Assembly: GCA_036877525.1 (NCBI GenBank)
Contig: JAZGTH010000015.1
Location: forward strand, 9,186,501 to 9,250,500
DNA from: Chromobotia macracanthus
Lineage: Eukaryota; Chordata; Actinopteri; Cypriniformes; Botiidae
Length of the DNA: 64,000 nucleotides
Direction: 5' to 3'
A program made the position numbers and the translations under genes. Numbering within the stretch: position 1 is the stretch's first letter; the number at the start of each line of letters is the position of its first letter. A model generated the notes under the pieces. The model was not told the DNA's origin and made no database searches. It saw only the letters and a program-made list of their open reading frames with translations. Shown in pieces: positions 1 to 12,300 of the stretch.

Positions 1-51
1 AAAGGACAAAAAGATTTGATGAGTGTTTGTGTGCGTGCGCGTGTTTCTCAG

Positions 52-766
52 CCGTTCTAAGGACATAGTGGAGCCCTTGATGAAGCCCCAGTGGTACGTG
101 GACTGCAGAGAAATGGGAAAGCAGGCTGCAGATGTCGTCAGAAATGGAGAGCTGAAGATCATCCCAGACCACCACCTTAAAACCTGGTTCAACTGGATGG
201 ACAACATAAGGTAATCCTTCTGTCCTCAGCTTGGATGTTTTTTGCTGCAGTTGGTGTATGTGTTGTGTAATAATGTGTAAAAATGGCTCTTTTGGATCTC
301 AGGGACTGGTGCATCTCACGGCAGCTGTGGTGGGGTCATAGGATACCAGCGTACTTTGTAACTGTAAATGACCCATTGGCCAAACCGGGCGAGGTGAGTC
401 GAGGTGCCCAGTGAGAGGCTGCACTGACTCTGCATTCAGCATGTAGCCTGGATACACAAGGATAGTTAGGAGTTAAGATGTATGTGTTCCTGTAACTCAG
501 TTGGCAGAGCATTGCGTTAGCACCTCAAAGTTTGTGGGTTTGATTTCCAGGGAACACACATACTGATCAGTTGTATACCTGAATGTACTGTAAGTTGCTT
601 TGGATAAAAGTGTCTACCAAATACGTAAATGTGTTCAGGATGTGGATGGACATTATTGGGTTAGCGGGAGATCAGAGGAGGAAGCCAGAGAAAAAGCAGC
701 CAAACGCTTCAATGTGACTGCAGACAAGATATCTCTCCGGCAGGGTGAGAATACAAAAAAAAAAAA

Positions 767-848
<82 letters not shown>

Positions 849-3800
849 CACACACAAAAACATACACACACACAGAGTATATATGTGTTTGCCATTACTG
901 ATTCTCTGGCCTTGATCATTGCATCTTTCCATATGTCTGTTTGTGTTTTAGATGAAGATGTGTTGGACACTTGGTTCTCTTCAGGGATCTTTCCCTTCTC
1001 CATCTTTGGATGGCCCAATGAGGTCAGATATTAATACAGAACACACACATACACACATCCTGTGCTGCAGGGACTAAATTCAGTCTAATCAGTTTTAATG
1101 TGTTGACCTGTAGTGGGGCCAAAAGGTCTGAGATCAGTAGTAAAATTGCTTTCATTAATTTTGAATTGTGAATTATATTATTAGCATATCATTTGGTGCA
1201 AAAAAGTTTGCATTGAAAAATGTATTGTATAATAGTGTATTAAATGCATACATTTTTGTGTTAGTCTGAAGACCTGAGAGTGTTCTACCCAGGCACACTG
1301 TTGGAGACGGGGCACGATATCCTTTTCTTTTGGGTGGCTCGTATGGTCATGATGGGTCTCAAACTCACTGGAAAACTCCCTTTCAAAGAGGTGAGTGTAT
1401 AGATGTGTTTTAGTTTTTGGAAGTTCGAATGTGTAGAAGCAAAGAAACAGCGTTGACATCAAAAGCTGGTGTAACTCGTGTTGTACATGTAAACCAGGTG
1501 TAATGTGTTTTTTCAGGTGTACTTGCATGCAGTGGTACGAGATGCACATGGCAGGAAAATGAGCAAGTCTCTGGGTAATGTCATTGATCCTCTGGACGTC
1601 ATCACTGGCATCTCTCTGGAGGTACTGCACAACCCACTACCATATTAAAGTCCCCATGAAATCAAAAGATTTTTTGTCTTTTAGAATATAGGTGTCAGTT
1701 TTAAGGATATCTAGTGTGAAACTAGTGTGCTCAAAAGATTCACATTTAAAAGATAAGATTTCAAAACGTCCGCCAGTATGGATTCACATCATTTTTATGA
1801 CATGATTCTGCATTTGAGCTTCTCATCAGTTTTTTTCTGACCAATCAAATGCTCTTAAGTAACTGTAGAGTCCCGCTGGTCCTGCCCGTCTGCCACTCAG
1901 TATTATGTCCCGCCCCTAACTTCTTGTTTCAGTGGAAATTGTCAATGCATTAAATAAAGCTGTACATTTCAAGGCATTTCAGTGGCTCTTTAATATCACA
2001 GTCTTTGAATTTGACTGCATTTAACCCTTTACTCGTGAGGAGTGAACACACCCTGCAGAATTGATGATTGATTGATTGAGTGTGTGTGTGTATGTCTGTG
2101 TAGGGTCTTTATGCACAGCTTGCAGACAGCAATCTGGATCCTTTGGAGATTGAGAAAGCCAAGCAAGGGCAGGTACATCATCTTCTGCAATGCAATCCCT
2201 CCTATTATAAAATCACAGAATAAACTTCTCTTAACTTCTGCTATCTTCAAGTACCGCAACAGTAACATTTCTACTACAATTATGTGTGTTCTGTAGAAAT
2301 CTGACTATCCCAGTGGAATTCCAGAATGTGGGACTGATGCGCTCAGATTTGCTCTGTGTGCTTACACCAGTCAAGGTATAGATAAAAAAGCCCATAATAC
2401 AAAGCATATCTGCATTGACCTGTTCATTACTATAGGCTGTCTGGAAAAAGCCTCTTAATTTGTCTTATTTTCTCAGGCAGAGACATTAATCTGGATGTGA
2501 ACAGGATTCTGGGATACAGGCATTTCTGTAACAAGCTGTGGAACGCTGTGAAGTTCGCCATGAGGACCCTGGGAGAGGCATTTGTGCCCTGGGAGAAAGC
2601 TCAGGTGAAAGAGACAGACAGTAGGCAGACAGATGGGGGGATCTGTCTGCCTGCTGTCCATTAAAGAGAAGATGTTATGCAAAACATGTATAACTGTGTT
2701 TTGCTGTGTGATGACATATATATTGTACTGTATTATGGACAGATCTCCTCTCCATCTCTGAATGTCTGATTCTCTGTGTGTCAGCTGTGTGGCAGTGAGA
2801 ACATGTCTGATCGCTGGATTCTGTCCCGGTTGAGTGCAGCAGTAGCTCTGTGTGATAATGGATTTAAAGCCTACGATTTCCCTGGAATCACCACTGCCAT
2901 CTACAATTTCTGGCTCTATGAGCTCTGTGACGTCTATCTGGTAAGAAATGGAGCACACCAGCCTCTATCATTAGTTAACTTGTGTATCTAACATCATACT
3001 TTACTATCATTTAAAGCTATGGGGGCAGGTTGTTATAACTTTTTAAGACTCTGTCTCATTCTTTCATGTATGTAGGAGTGTGTGAAGCCGGTGTTGAGTA
3101 AGACAGATCCAGAGGGAGAGAAGCAGGCAGACATCTGCAGACAGACTCTCTACACTTGTTTGGAGGTGGGGCTCCGCCTCCTGTCGCCTTTAATGCCTTT
3201 CGTTACTGAGGAGCTTTTTCAGAGGTTGCCAAGGAGACGACCTCAGGACAGCCCCCTCAGCATCTGCGTCACACCCTATCCAGACACTGCAGAGGTGAGG
3301 AACGTAGAAGTCAATGGTCAGGAATATCAATGCTGCATCCTAGTGGTTAATGATCTGGTTCAATAGCCCAAAGGTTGTGGGTTTGTACCTTGCATTGGGT
3401 TATCCATAAACTATCACCATTGTGTCCTCGAGTCAGTTTTCCCAGATTGCTCCCCTTTTATAAATAATCTTTGTACTTTTAATGACTTGTTGTTTGAACT
3501 TGAATGGTTTAACAAAATATAATAGTGGAGAAGAGGTTATGAGAAATAAATGCATTATCTAGTGATTTATGATATAAATTGTTTTGTTTGTCTGTAGTTC
3601 TGTTGGCACAGTGAGGACATCGACCGTCAGATGGAGTTTGTCATGTCTGTGGTCAGAACCATCCGATCACTTAGGGCTGATTACAACCTGACCAAGACCC
3701 GCGCTGACTGTGAGAGAAACTACACTGCATTAGTGCACTACACATTCACTGAACACAACAGAACACCATCTGATGAAATTAAGACCTTGTACTCTAGAGT

Positions 3801-4759
3801 AGAAGAACCAGTGCTTTAGTGAAGTTGTATTAGTAGTATTACTTGGACACAAATGTAACTTTGAATGTCTCTCTTTAATCTTGGTCTCAGGTTATCTGCA
3901 GTGCATAGATTCTGATACAACTGCTCTGGTCCAGAAATACAGTCTACAGATCCAGACGTTGTCTTACTCTCAGGCCATTCACCCAGTTACAGGAAGTGAC
4001 AGCGCTATCCCACAAGGCTGTGCGGTGGCAATCGCATCTGACAGATGCACCGTTCACCTGATGCTGAAGGTGAGAAGCATTCAGAACACTGTAACCGTAT
4101 AACTGACTTTTAGTCAGACACCTGCAGGGTTTTACTTTTAAATTCTAGCTGTTATAACACGACAACAGCTGCCAAATACAGAAATAATTTTAATCAGCAT
4201 AAAATTAGGAGATGGGATTCATTTAAATACGCTTCTCTAATAATAACATCACCACACTCTCAACAGCCAATTGTTTGGTTTGGCTTCATGTCAAGAAATT
4301 TCTCCTTCCTACTGTCACATTTTAATGAGCTTTCTCTGGGTGTATTTGTGCATGTATATAAACATGCAGGTTTCTAAATCTGTTATACTGCTTTCCTGGA
4401 TCAGGGTTTGATTGACTTGGAAAAGGAGGTCACTAAACTAACAGCAAAGAGAGGGGAGCTGGAGAAACAGACGGAGAAACTGAAGGAGAAGATGGCCAAG
4501 AATGACTACAAGGAGAAGGTCCCGGTGAAGGTGCAGGAGGCTGATGCTGAGAAGGTGAGCAGGATGGAGAATAGCAGTCTGAGGGATGATCTGAAATTAC
4601 AGTTGTCTGCAGTTTTCTGTTTTTACCTCTGTCATTTAACAGAAGCGTGCAGTAGAATATTTTTCTGAAGATATTGTTTGGTCTTTGCAGCTGAGGCAGA
4701 ATGAGACGGAACTGCAGAAAGTGAAGGAAGCCATTGAGAACTTCACCAAGATGATGTAA
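52..4759 (+). CDS. vars1: Valyl-tRNA synthetase, cytosolic (3' part, 15 exons, partial)
   Basis: This gene encodes the class I synthetase that charges tRNA-Val with valine. Only the C-terminal 605 codons lie in the window; the 5' exons are upstream. Exons by splice sites and phase: 52-210, 303-393, 639-744, 952-1022, 1265-1390, 1517-1621, 2104-2172, 2297-2375, 2477-2604, 2785-2940, 3076-3294, 3598-3709, 3891-4069, 4405-4554, 4691-4759 (TAA). The summed length keeps one open frame. Visible landmarks are WWGHRIPAYFV after the editing region, DEDVLDTWFSSG, GHDILFFWVARM, and the KMSKS ATP-binding loop at 1556-1570. The anticodon-binding helical domain follows (LWNAVKFA, DRWILSRL, PFVTEELFQRLP, SLRADYNLT). 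The last exons encode a lysine/glutamate-rich coiled-coil tail ending KMM. The sequence matches the human protein almost without gaps. Human VARS1 is about 1264 residues, so roughly half is present. The gene is convergent with abhd16a. Confidence 0.96.
486..631 (+). repeat. tRNA-derived SINE (V-core type)
   Basis: The head resembles a tRNA (gtaactcagttggcagagc, then a box-B-like gggtttgatttcc). It is followed by 'ggaacacacatactgatcag' and the conserved tail core 'gctttggataaaagtgtct'. It lies in a vars1 intron and ends about 6 bases before the splice acceptor at 637-638. Confidence 0.85.
755..874. repeat. Composite (A)n-(CA)n-(A)n-(CA) microsatellite
   Basis: Sixteen A, then about 29 CA units, then about 20 A and further CA/CATA, in the vars1 intron between exons 639-744 and 952-1022. 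The open frames crossing it (His/Thr or Val/Cys repeats) are artefacts. Confidence 0.97.
1645..1990. repeat. Probable dispersed repeat in vars1 intron
   Basis: The intron after exon 1517-1621 begins a segment 'attaaagtccccatgaaatc' that I recognise as a motif recurring in cyprinid introns. Boundaries and family are uncertain. Confidence 0.35.
3336..3460 (+). repeat. tRNA-derived SINE remnant
   Basis: tRNA-like 'cctagtggttaatgatctgg', box-B-like 'aggttgtgggtttgtacc' and 'accattgtgtcctcgagtca', typical of a second cyprinid SINE type. In a vars1 intron. Confidence 0.6.
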
Positions 4760-4900
4760 TAGGACTCTCCTTTCAACACACCTCTTTCATTTACAGACTT
4801 CTACATTCAGATTCTCCATTCCCTTTGTTAAATGTATGTCATCCTGTCTACTGAATTACTACTGGGGAAGCTTGAATAAACATCAACTTGAGATTAAAGG
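4760..4900 (+). terminator. vars1: vars1 3' UTR and polyadenylation signal
   Basis: A short 3' UTR follows the vars1 stop. A canonical AATAAA lies at 4875-4880, about 116 bases after the stop, with T-rich sequence downstream (around 4915 and 5030). This is the likely transcript end, facing the 3' end of abhd16a. Confidence 0.7.
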
Positions 4901-5458
4901 TTACTTTGAATTATCTTTTGTAATTAAATATGAAGTTGTGGTATTGATAATATTAACAGTAAGATGTGCTGAATCAGAAACATTAATGTTTCAAGAACAT
5001 TTACAGTCACACCTTTTAAGAATTACTGTTTAATTTTTTTGTGACAGAAAATATGGAACCCAACCACAAAAAAGAGCATCCTGTAATTTAATATTAATAT
5101 GTAATAACATTCAGGACATTTTACATTTTTTTTGTTCATAAGTACAGTGCTCACAAAACAGAAGATAAAAATGGACAAACAGAGTCAGAGAAATATTGAG
5201 TCCCATCATTGATAATCTCTCAAAACAGAGGTGATGACAAAACTGAGCATCAACAAACTTCCAACCCACAACCATTAAACAGGCTGCCAACCAATAATTT
5301 AAAAATCATTTTATCAAACAATGTGTACAACCAACAACAATAAACTGGTAACCCTGTCACATGTACATGAACGGCTAACTAAATGCCTCCCAGCTTCCTC
5401 TGGAGTCAACTGTACTGCTGTGTGATTCCTTTGACCTCTGTTCTCCAGCGCTCTTTTT
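4901..5458. other. Convergent intergenic/3' UTR of abhd16a
   Basis: About 560 bases lie between the vars1 poly(A) signal and the abhd16a stop codon. On the minus strand an ATTAAA hexamer occurs at 5087-5092, about 370 bases past the abhd16a stop, and could end that transcript. No coding exon is seen. Confidence 0.5.
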
Positions 5459-8400
5459 TTACGATCTCCAGGGATGCTGGAACTCAGAAATGGGAAGTGG
5501 AGTGCAGTGTGTTGTATCAAAGTTTCTCATGTGCTTTCGTGCCTGTAAGAAAGTGGAAAATCTGCTTAGATCAATAACAGTGTCAGTGTTAAGAAATCAG
5601 AACGACTTCTGGAAATCACAACAACTTCTTGGAACAGTACTGTAGCTTGGTTATTTCCAAACATGTTTGTTGTTTCATAACGTACCAAGAATAGAGCGAG
5701 CTGTCTTCTACCCTCCAGTGCCATGTCCTCACCTGAAACATAAACAGATAACATCAGACAACAGACTGTCTTTAAAACAAATGCTGCCAGCCTAAGAGAT
5801 GAGAATCACTGCTGAAACATGCATTTCCAGGCCAGCCACTTGAGCCCTGGGAGTTGAGTCGTAGTTTTGAGTTGGTAAAGATAACACTAAAGATTAGTTA
5901 GTTACATGAAGCACGTACCAACACTCCAGGGGAACAGAGTCTCTATTTCTGCCTGATAGGACTGCAGCACAGACAAGCACCAGTCATCATCCACCTCATA
6001 GCTGCTGTACACAGATTCTGAGAAACAGTGGGAAAACTTTGTAAATATTCAGCTCAAAGCGCTAGCAAAACAACATTACTGGGGATGGAGGCAAATAATA
6101 ACAGACAATTTTGACTATGCTGGCTACATAAGTACAATTACAATGACTATAATGGTTAAAAACTGGTATCTTGGCTAATTATTCAAAATCAATATTATTT
6201 TATAAAAAATAAAATCCTACAACACTAATCCACTTTAACATGCTACATTCAAGCAATAGGACATCATAAAATCAAGAATCAGAAACGACTATTTCTTTTG
6301 ACACAGTAAAATAAAAATGATCATACTGTTTAGGCTAGAAAAAATAAGCCCTCATATTTTCAGCAGTGCTGATTTAAAAATAAAGCACTTAAATTGACTA
6401 ATGTCATTCTGAGAAACCCATCTGCTCAGTGTGAGGTGGACAGTCTCATTTTAAGTAGCTTCCTGAGGACTCAGTTATTATCATCAATCAATTACAAAAA
6501 TACAGTTTTGCACACTTTTAATACCATACAGAAATAAACTATAAATACACACCAGCTTCTATTTGTGTCTCAGCTGCAAGCCAATTCCTAACTGCTCTGA
6601 TAGCTTCATCTGTCATGACCTTAGGATACCTGAGACACAGAAAGAGAATGAAACATGAAACCCCCTGAAAAGTGTGTAAACAAATCTGTGAGTAAAATCA
6701 GATTGACCACTTAGTGTAAAATCAAGTCAGACCTGTACTGGAGTAGTTTGAGCAGCAGGTCATTTCCTCTGTTGGACATAATGTCTTCTGGACTGCTGCA
6801 TGTCAGAACATAATGAAGACACAAAAAATCATTACTGTTTTTGATTTGGCCAGCATAACCCATTTTGTGTTTTGAATAACTCACGTGGTTGTGATGATTT
6901 CGTCTTTGGTTCTTCTGATCAATAATACTGGTCCCTGGTATCTGAAAAAAGAGCCAGGTTCCAATTAACTAGGTTACAGTAACCAACTATCTGCTCTTAT
7001 AACTATGTAACAAAAACATGAAATACAAACTGCGCATAAATAAAATTAATAAATACAACAATTTTACAAAAAACTACTTGTAATTTCATATTATTGCAAA
7101 ATAATGATACATAATAATGAATCATGATGATAAAGACTTACTTGCAAAGCTGTTCTGCATTGTTTAAGTTCATGTACTGCCTCACTGTGTGGGTCACCAA
7201 AGGTCCTGCAGGAGAAAACATCTATTAATAAATTCAGGTCTTAGCACTTTGACTTACTTGAGTGGAGATGAGGAGAAAACAACACTTACTCCAACTGTCT
7301 GGCATGACCTTCAGGGCAAGGGGTAAAAGGTCATCAAATGAGGCATCTAGAACCAGACCTTGAATCTCCATGTATGACATTACGGCCCAGCTGGCTGAAA
7401 TAGAGAAACATTATTGTTTATGGGATGCTGTATAAGATGCAGCTGCTGATTGAAATGAAATCAAGTGAATGTGGTTGGTTCCAGGTTTCCTGACTTTTGA
7501 TTGGTCAGGTGGTGGTGGCAGAAGTAATTTCATTTGTGTGGCATGATTGTTTACCTGTAAAGCCTCCTATTGACCAGGCATACACAATAATATCACTCAA
7601 CTGGAAACCCAGTTTGTGAACAGCAAATTGAATGACAACGTCCATCGCATTAGCCTCATTTTGAGGAAATGGAACTCCCTGAAAAAGCGGAAGAGAAAAT
7701 AAACATCAGACAGACTGCGTGTGAGAAAGTATTACGTTCTGTTGCATACTGAGATTTCTCATTCATTTATATGTAAGTCTGTGAGGCTCTGTGTTTTTAA
7801 CATGTAATTTTAACATGTGTAATGGCTGTTTTCACTATAGTAAAATCAGCATAATGCGCAGCCACTCATTGCTGTCTTACTGTGGCAATAGCACTAAAAT
7901 GACACAAGTATTCAATAAGCAGTGTCCATAAGTTTACGTTACATTAACTGCATTATACATTAACTGTATTATTGCAAGGTGTGAGGAACAGTGTGAAATT
8001 CACTTACTGTACTGCCGCCAAACCCTGGGTGATTCCAGCCCAACACTGAATACCCACCTGTGATCACAGGAGAGTCAGCTCTCATTCAACAGGAGTTTCA
8101 TACAACATAAAACAAACACACTAAGACACACACACACTTACCTTCCAGTGGTGTGTTCATACAGCCCACCTCATAGAAGCCTGCGTTTCCCTCACAGCAG
8201 ATCACCTGTGATTAACACACATTCAATATTAAACCAGCTTTGCAAACACAGTCCAGAGGTAACCAGAGGTAATATGCCAATACACTTATGAAAATACTGC
8301 TCTTCCCTTTTATGCAATAATTCTCTCCTATTTCACTCCACACTCGTCACTTTCATTCAGATTCTTACCAGAGTTTTTCCGTTTGGCCCTCCCTCTCTCC

Positions 8401-11400
8401 TCCTGTCCACAAACATTGTGTCAATCTCATTCCCATCGCAGGCCACCAGTTTGTTCCGCTGACCATCAAACTGAACACAACAGGCAGAGAAGGTAGGATT
8501 ATTTTATATAAATATATTAGATATAATCTATGTAAAAACTCATACTTGGACAAGACTTTAAATGAGCTTTGTTGTGACATGGGTTGGTGGTTATCTAGGT
8601 AACAGTAGAGTTTGTGGGAGTGCTTTACCTCTTCCACGAGTCTGGCTTGGCCCTGCTGTAGCATGGGTCTCATGGCCTTTTGTAGAAGACCTACAGAGCC
8701 TGGGTACAGCATCCTCCGGCCGAATGAGTGTGCTATCAGATAACTACACAAAACACACATAATATTTGAGAATCTATTACATGAATCACTGCAGAATCGG
8801 TGCAAACTTTTAAAAATATTTCCACTTAAAGGGAGAGTTTGCCCAAAAATGAAAATTCTTCCAACATTTACTCACCCTCATGGCATTCCAAACCTGTATG
8901 ACATTTTTGCTTTTTGGGAAAACAATAGAACATATTTCAAAATACGCTGGTAACCAAACAACAGTAGCACCCATTGACTTCCACTGTATAAACAAAACCA
9001 CCGAGACATTTCTCAAAATATCATATTTTGTATTCCACAGAAGAGAAAAAGGCAGGTTTGGAATGATATGATTACATGAGGGTAAGTAAATGATGGGAAA
9101 AGTGTTTTTTGGGTGAACTATCCTTTTAATTTGATGTCAAAGTTTTTCAGTTCTTTCTTTAATTCTGTGTTGTGTTATAATGTGCCACAGAGCACAGTAA
9201 ATGTGTTATCCTTTGGGTGTTACCTTAAGATGTGGCATGGCAATGTGCGGACTGAACTCAGCACACTGTCTGCTGCTCCTCTGTGTTTAGGTTCTGGTTT
9301 CAACAGGGACACTCCACCTTTTGACTTCCTGCAGACAGAGAAAGTGCAATGCAATAAGTTAACCACTGACTCTTACAGGGAAAGTGAGAAAGAGAAACAG
9401 GCTTTACTTACGGGCTACTTTCTTCTTTCCAGCTGAAATCTGCTGGCCAGTGTTTGAAGTCAAAGTCAAAGCATGCCAGTTTTCTCTACAGGGAACATAT
9501 CAGGAAAACATGCATTTAATGGGCTCATTATGTTCTAAGCAAGACTATGGGAATGTTACTATAACACTACTCATGTCTTACCTTGTTACTATCCGTGTGG
9601 TTCTTCCTGGTCTCCTCCAGTATGGAGATGAACTGAAGGTACTCTGGGTTTCTCCAGCGCCCCCACCCTGGCAACAACACAACCAACACAAATCAAGGTA
9701 AATATACCAGTGTATTAAAGGCTATTTCAAAAGGTAAATATTAATCTACAAACATGGCAAACTATAGTAACTGAACAAACAAACTAATGGGTTTTAACAG
9801 AAAAAACACAACCACAGAAATACAGCTTATAGTCTCACCTCTCAGACAGGCCACTCCCAACAGACAGACCAGCACTGTTCCAACATACTGACTGAGAGGA
9901 ACCAGCTTACTGCTGCAAATGTACCCTAAAAATATGAGTAATTACAGTGGTTGGCAGGCAGCACTGATTACAACTCTTCAAAGCCTTCAACGGTATTTTA
10001 GCTATGAAATTAATTCTGAATATATTTGCATATTGAAACTGATTAGTCTAATTTTTTCCTCTATCCATTTAACCATATATTACCACATTGAATAGTGTAT
10101 GTAAAGTATTCAAGATTTATATTGACAAGCGATGATTACATATTAATAACACCATAAACCACAGATTTGTATGTCACAGATTCTCTTGTGCTCCTGGAAA
10201 CTCCCACCAAACACACAGACAAACAGACTGTTTATCTACAATATACTCCATTAATTCCAGTCAACTATAGTAACATACCTACACTTAGCAAACTGATAAA
10301 ATGTAACCCCAGCATACCACATTTAAAATACAGTAACTAAACAGGGGTACACGTCATCCAGTAATATATATATAGAATATATATAGAATATACTACAATA
10401 TATTATTCAACTATTTATCTTATAAAACTAAAGATTATGATTATGTTATGAAGTACTTAAAATATAATAAGCAACACCATACAGTGCTTATAATACTTAC
10501 ATTAGGTTCAGTATGTAAATAAACTACAGCACATTCATTTAGAAGCTAAGCATCAGTATTCTCAGGCTGTTCAGCTGAAGACCATTAGACCATCTGGACA
10601 TCACTGATACCTCTTAGGAACCAGTCTAGAAATACACGTAGCCCTGCTGTGAGAGCATCAGCTCATGACTTGTGATATGATTATACCTGCGTACCATAAC
10701 GATATGCAACCAGATCAGCACCTGCTCAAAGCTGCATTAAGATGCATGCAGAAACGCATGGTTCTATGCACAGACAGGAGCTGTTAATAGCTTTGATAAG
10801 GCAAAATAAAACAAATCACCTGAGTCAAATCACCTATATGTTTCTCATCACATGTACATATTGGCCTGCACAGTAACCCCAGTGAACTATTATTATTCTA
10901 TACTTACTCAAAGCAAAGTAAGTCAATCTGACCACATGTGCATGTACAGTCTAAACAAAACATTTAATACTGATGTGATGCAAATGAAACTAACACTTTT
11001 TTACCTGGTATTGCATATTGGAACTGTATTACACTTTAGCATACGTACTTAGGTTTGTAGTGTGCTCCTGCATGATGCTATGTGTTTGCATGCCTTACCT
11101 TTCCTGTAGAGATAGCAGAGCAGCAGTGGAGAACTGTAGTATGACAGAGACCACAGCACTGAGGCCTGCAGGACCAGATATGACAGATAACAATAAGGGC
11201 CTTTGATTACACTGTACATCATAAAACAATCCTGTCAGAGGCCTGACAAGTAGTCTGTAAAGAAGCTTAATATTTAGTGAGATCACTTGTCAACTACAAT
11301 AACAACAGGGACAGATGTGCATTTAAAATAATTGACTTTAAAAGATATAGGAAATGAATGTTTAAGACAGGATATGTAAAAAAAAGAAGGATTCATTATC

Positions 11401-12191
11401 TATAAACTGCTGTGTCATTGAAACATCACAGTAAACACATACCCAACCGAGGATGCTGTCCGTGTGTCTTTCCAAAACTCTGGGCTGATAATTCCAACCC
11501 TGCGCATGAAAACAATTACTGTTGTTTTCTTAACCAAAAACCACTACAGTGACCAGTCAATATTGTCTCTGCAATAAACGTGGGTTTTTATAGCGGATTT
11601 AACGTGTAATTTTATAGCTTTTACATAATATAGCGAATTAATTAACCCGCTGTGGTTAGTAGGTGGGTAAGAGAGACAAGCTGATAATCGTTATTGACAC
11701 ACTTCAGACAGGACTTATCGCAACGCACATGCGTTAAACGAAACAAAGTAGAAAAACTCAACACACTTCATGTAACAAAAGCATTGCAATGGTTCATTAT
11801 CTCTCGCTCACGGCGACAGATGGTTAACTCACCTGCCACTCAGCTTACTGTCAATGGATGCGTCTAAAATCCGACTGTGCTGCCAATCTAGACAGCGCTT
11901 TGTGGGGCATCATAATGTTTACATCTATTAAAACGGTCCTAACGCGCATATGATGCTAACAAACACTGTCTAAACAGACAGTCCATTAGGAATCAAGACT
12001 CAACCAATAACACATCAATTAATTTCCGCACATTTATGCGACAGTTTCTACCGCCAGGCTGTGTTTAAAGTAAAAAGAAGAATACATACTCTGCGCCCCG
12101 CTCTGCCCTCAGTTCGTGTCTGGTCCGGTGATCGGTGGATCCGATGTAAATTAGGCCCGAAAAGGCACCGGAGCCACATCAAGTTGGCCAT
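5459..12191 (-). CDS. abhd16a: ABHD16A, phosphatidylserine lipase (complete, 20 exons)
   Basis: This is an alpha/beta-hydrolase membrane enzyme that hydrolyses phosphatidylserine to lyso-phosphatidylserine and acts as a monoacylglycerol lipase. Exons in transcript order: 12191-12090, 11499-11443, 11165-11099, 9925-9839, 9667-9582, 9485-9412, 9328-9224, 8743-8629, 8458-8369, 8205-8142, 8057-8008, 7678-7555, 7394-7290, 7205-7142, 6941-6885, 6792-6733, 6629-6553, 6017-5919, 5732-5686, 5542-5459. They sum to 1614 nt, 537 residues (human 558). The start ATG is at 12191-12189, and MANL..LFGPNL.. aligns with the human N terminus. Two hydrophobic segments lie in exons 3-4 (about residues 55-100). The nucleophile elbow is AWSIGG (Ser335), the acid is Asp410 in RRTKDE, and the GWNHPGFGGS loop is conserved. 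The residue aligned with the annotated catalytic His (human H507) is Ile486. The tail retains ARKH..FDTTHCTPLP. The second exon lacks part of the human linker region. Confidence 0.95.
8826..9129. mobile_element. Palindromic MITE (Angel-like) in abhd16a intron
   Basis: Imperfect terminal inverted repeats: TTAAAGGGAGAGTTTGCCC at the left and the reverse complement of TTAAAAGGATAGTTCACCC at the right. Internal inverted parts include 'ctcaccctcatggcattcc' against 'ggaatgatatgattacatgagggt'. No transposase. It lies between the abhd16a exons at 8743-8629 and 9328-9224. The family name is from memory. Confidence 0.8.
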
Positions 12192-12300
12192 TCTCACCTC
12201 GGTCGGGAACTACGGCGGCCCGTGAGGCTCACAGTTGCTACAGTCGCGAAAGCGAAAAACGCAACGCCCTACGTCATGGTTGATGCTTCTGGCATTGTTT
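12192..12300 (-). promoter_or_regulatory. abhd16a: abhd16a 5' UTR / CpG-rich promoter
   Basis: The stretch upstream of the abhd16a ATG is CpG-dense (cgcgaaagcgaaaaacgc, cggcggcccg) in an otherwise AT-rich setting, typical of a TATA-less housekeeping promoter. A CRE-like TACGTCA lies at 12270-12276. The exact transcription start cannot be read from sequence. Confidence 0.5.

Noticed and set aside
653..1034. Open frames rich in His/Thr (plus) and Val/Cys (minus)
   Set aside because: They run through the A/CA microsatellite and a vars1 intron; only the parts overlapping the 639-744 and 952-1022 exons are real coding sequence.
1181..1630. 149-codon minus-strand open frame
   Set aside because: Antisense to vars1 exons 1265-1390 and 1517-1621, with no family resemblance.
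5314..5520. Minus-strand open frame of 68 residues as an abhd16a tail
   Set aside because: The exon 5542-5459 in another frame gives ARKH..TTHCTPLP..PW and a stop, matching human ABHD16A; the longer frame is a shadow across the last exon and 3' UTR.
11833..11863. Splice-flanked 31-nt segment in abhd16a intron 1 (minus)
   Set aside because: It has AG and GT flanks, but its length is not a multiple of 3 and it reads into a stop in the required phase. Joining the exon ending at 12090 directly to the exon starting at 11499 keeps the frame.
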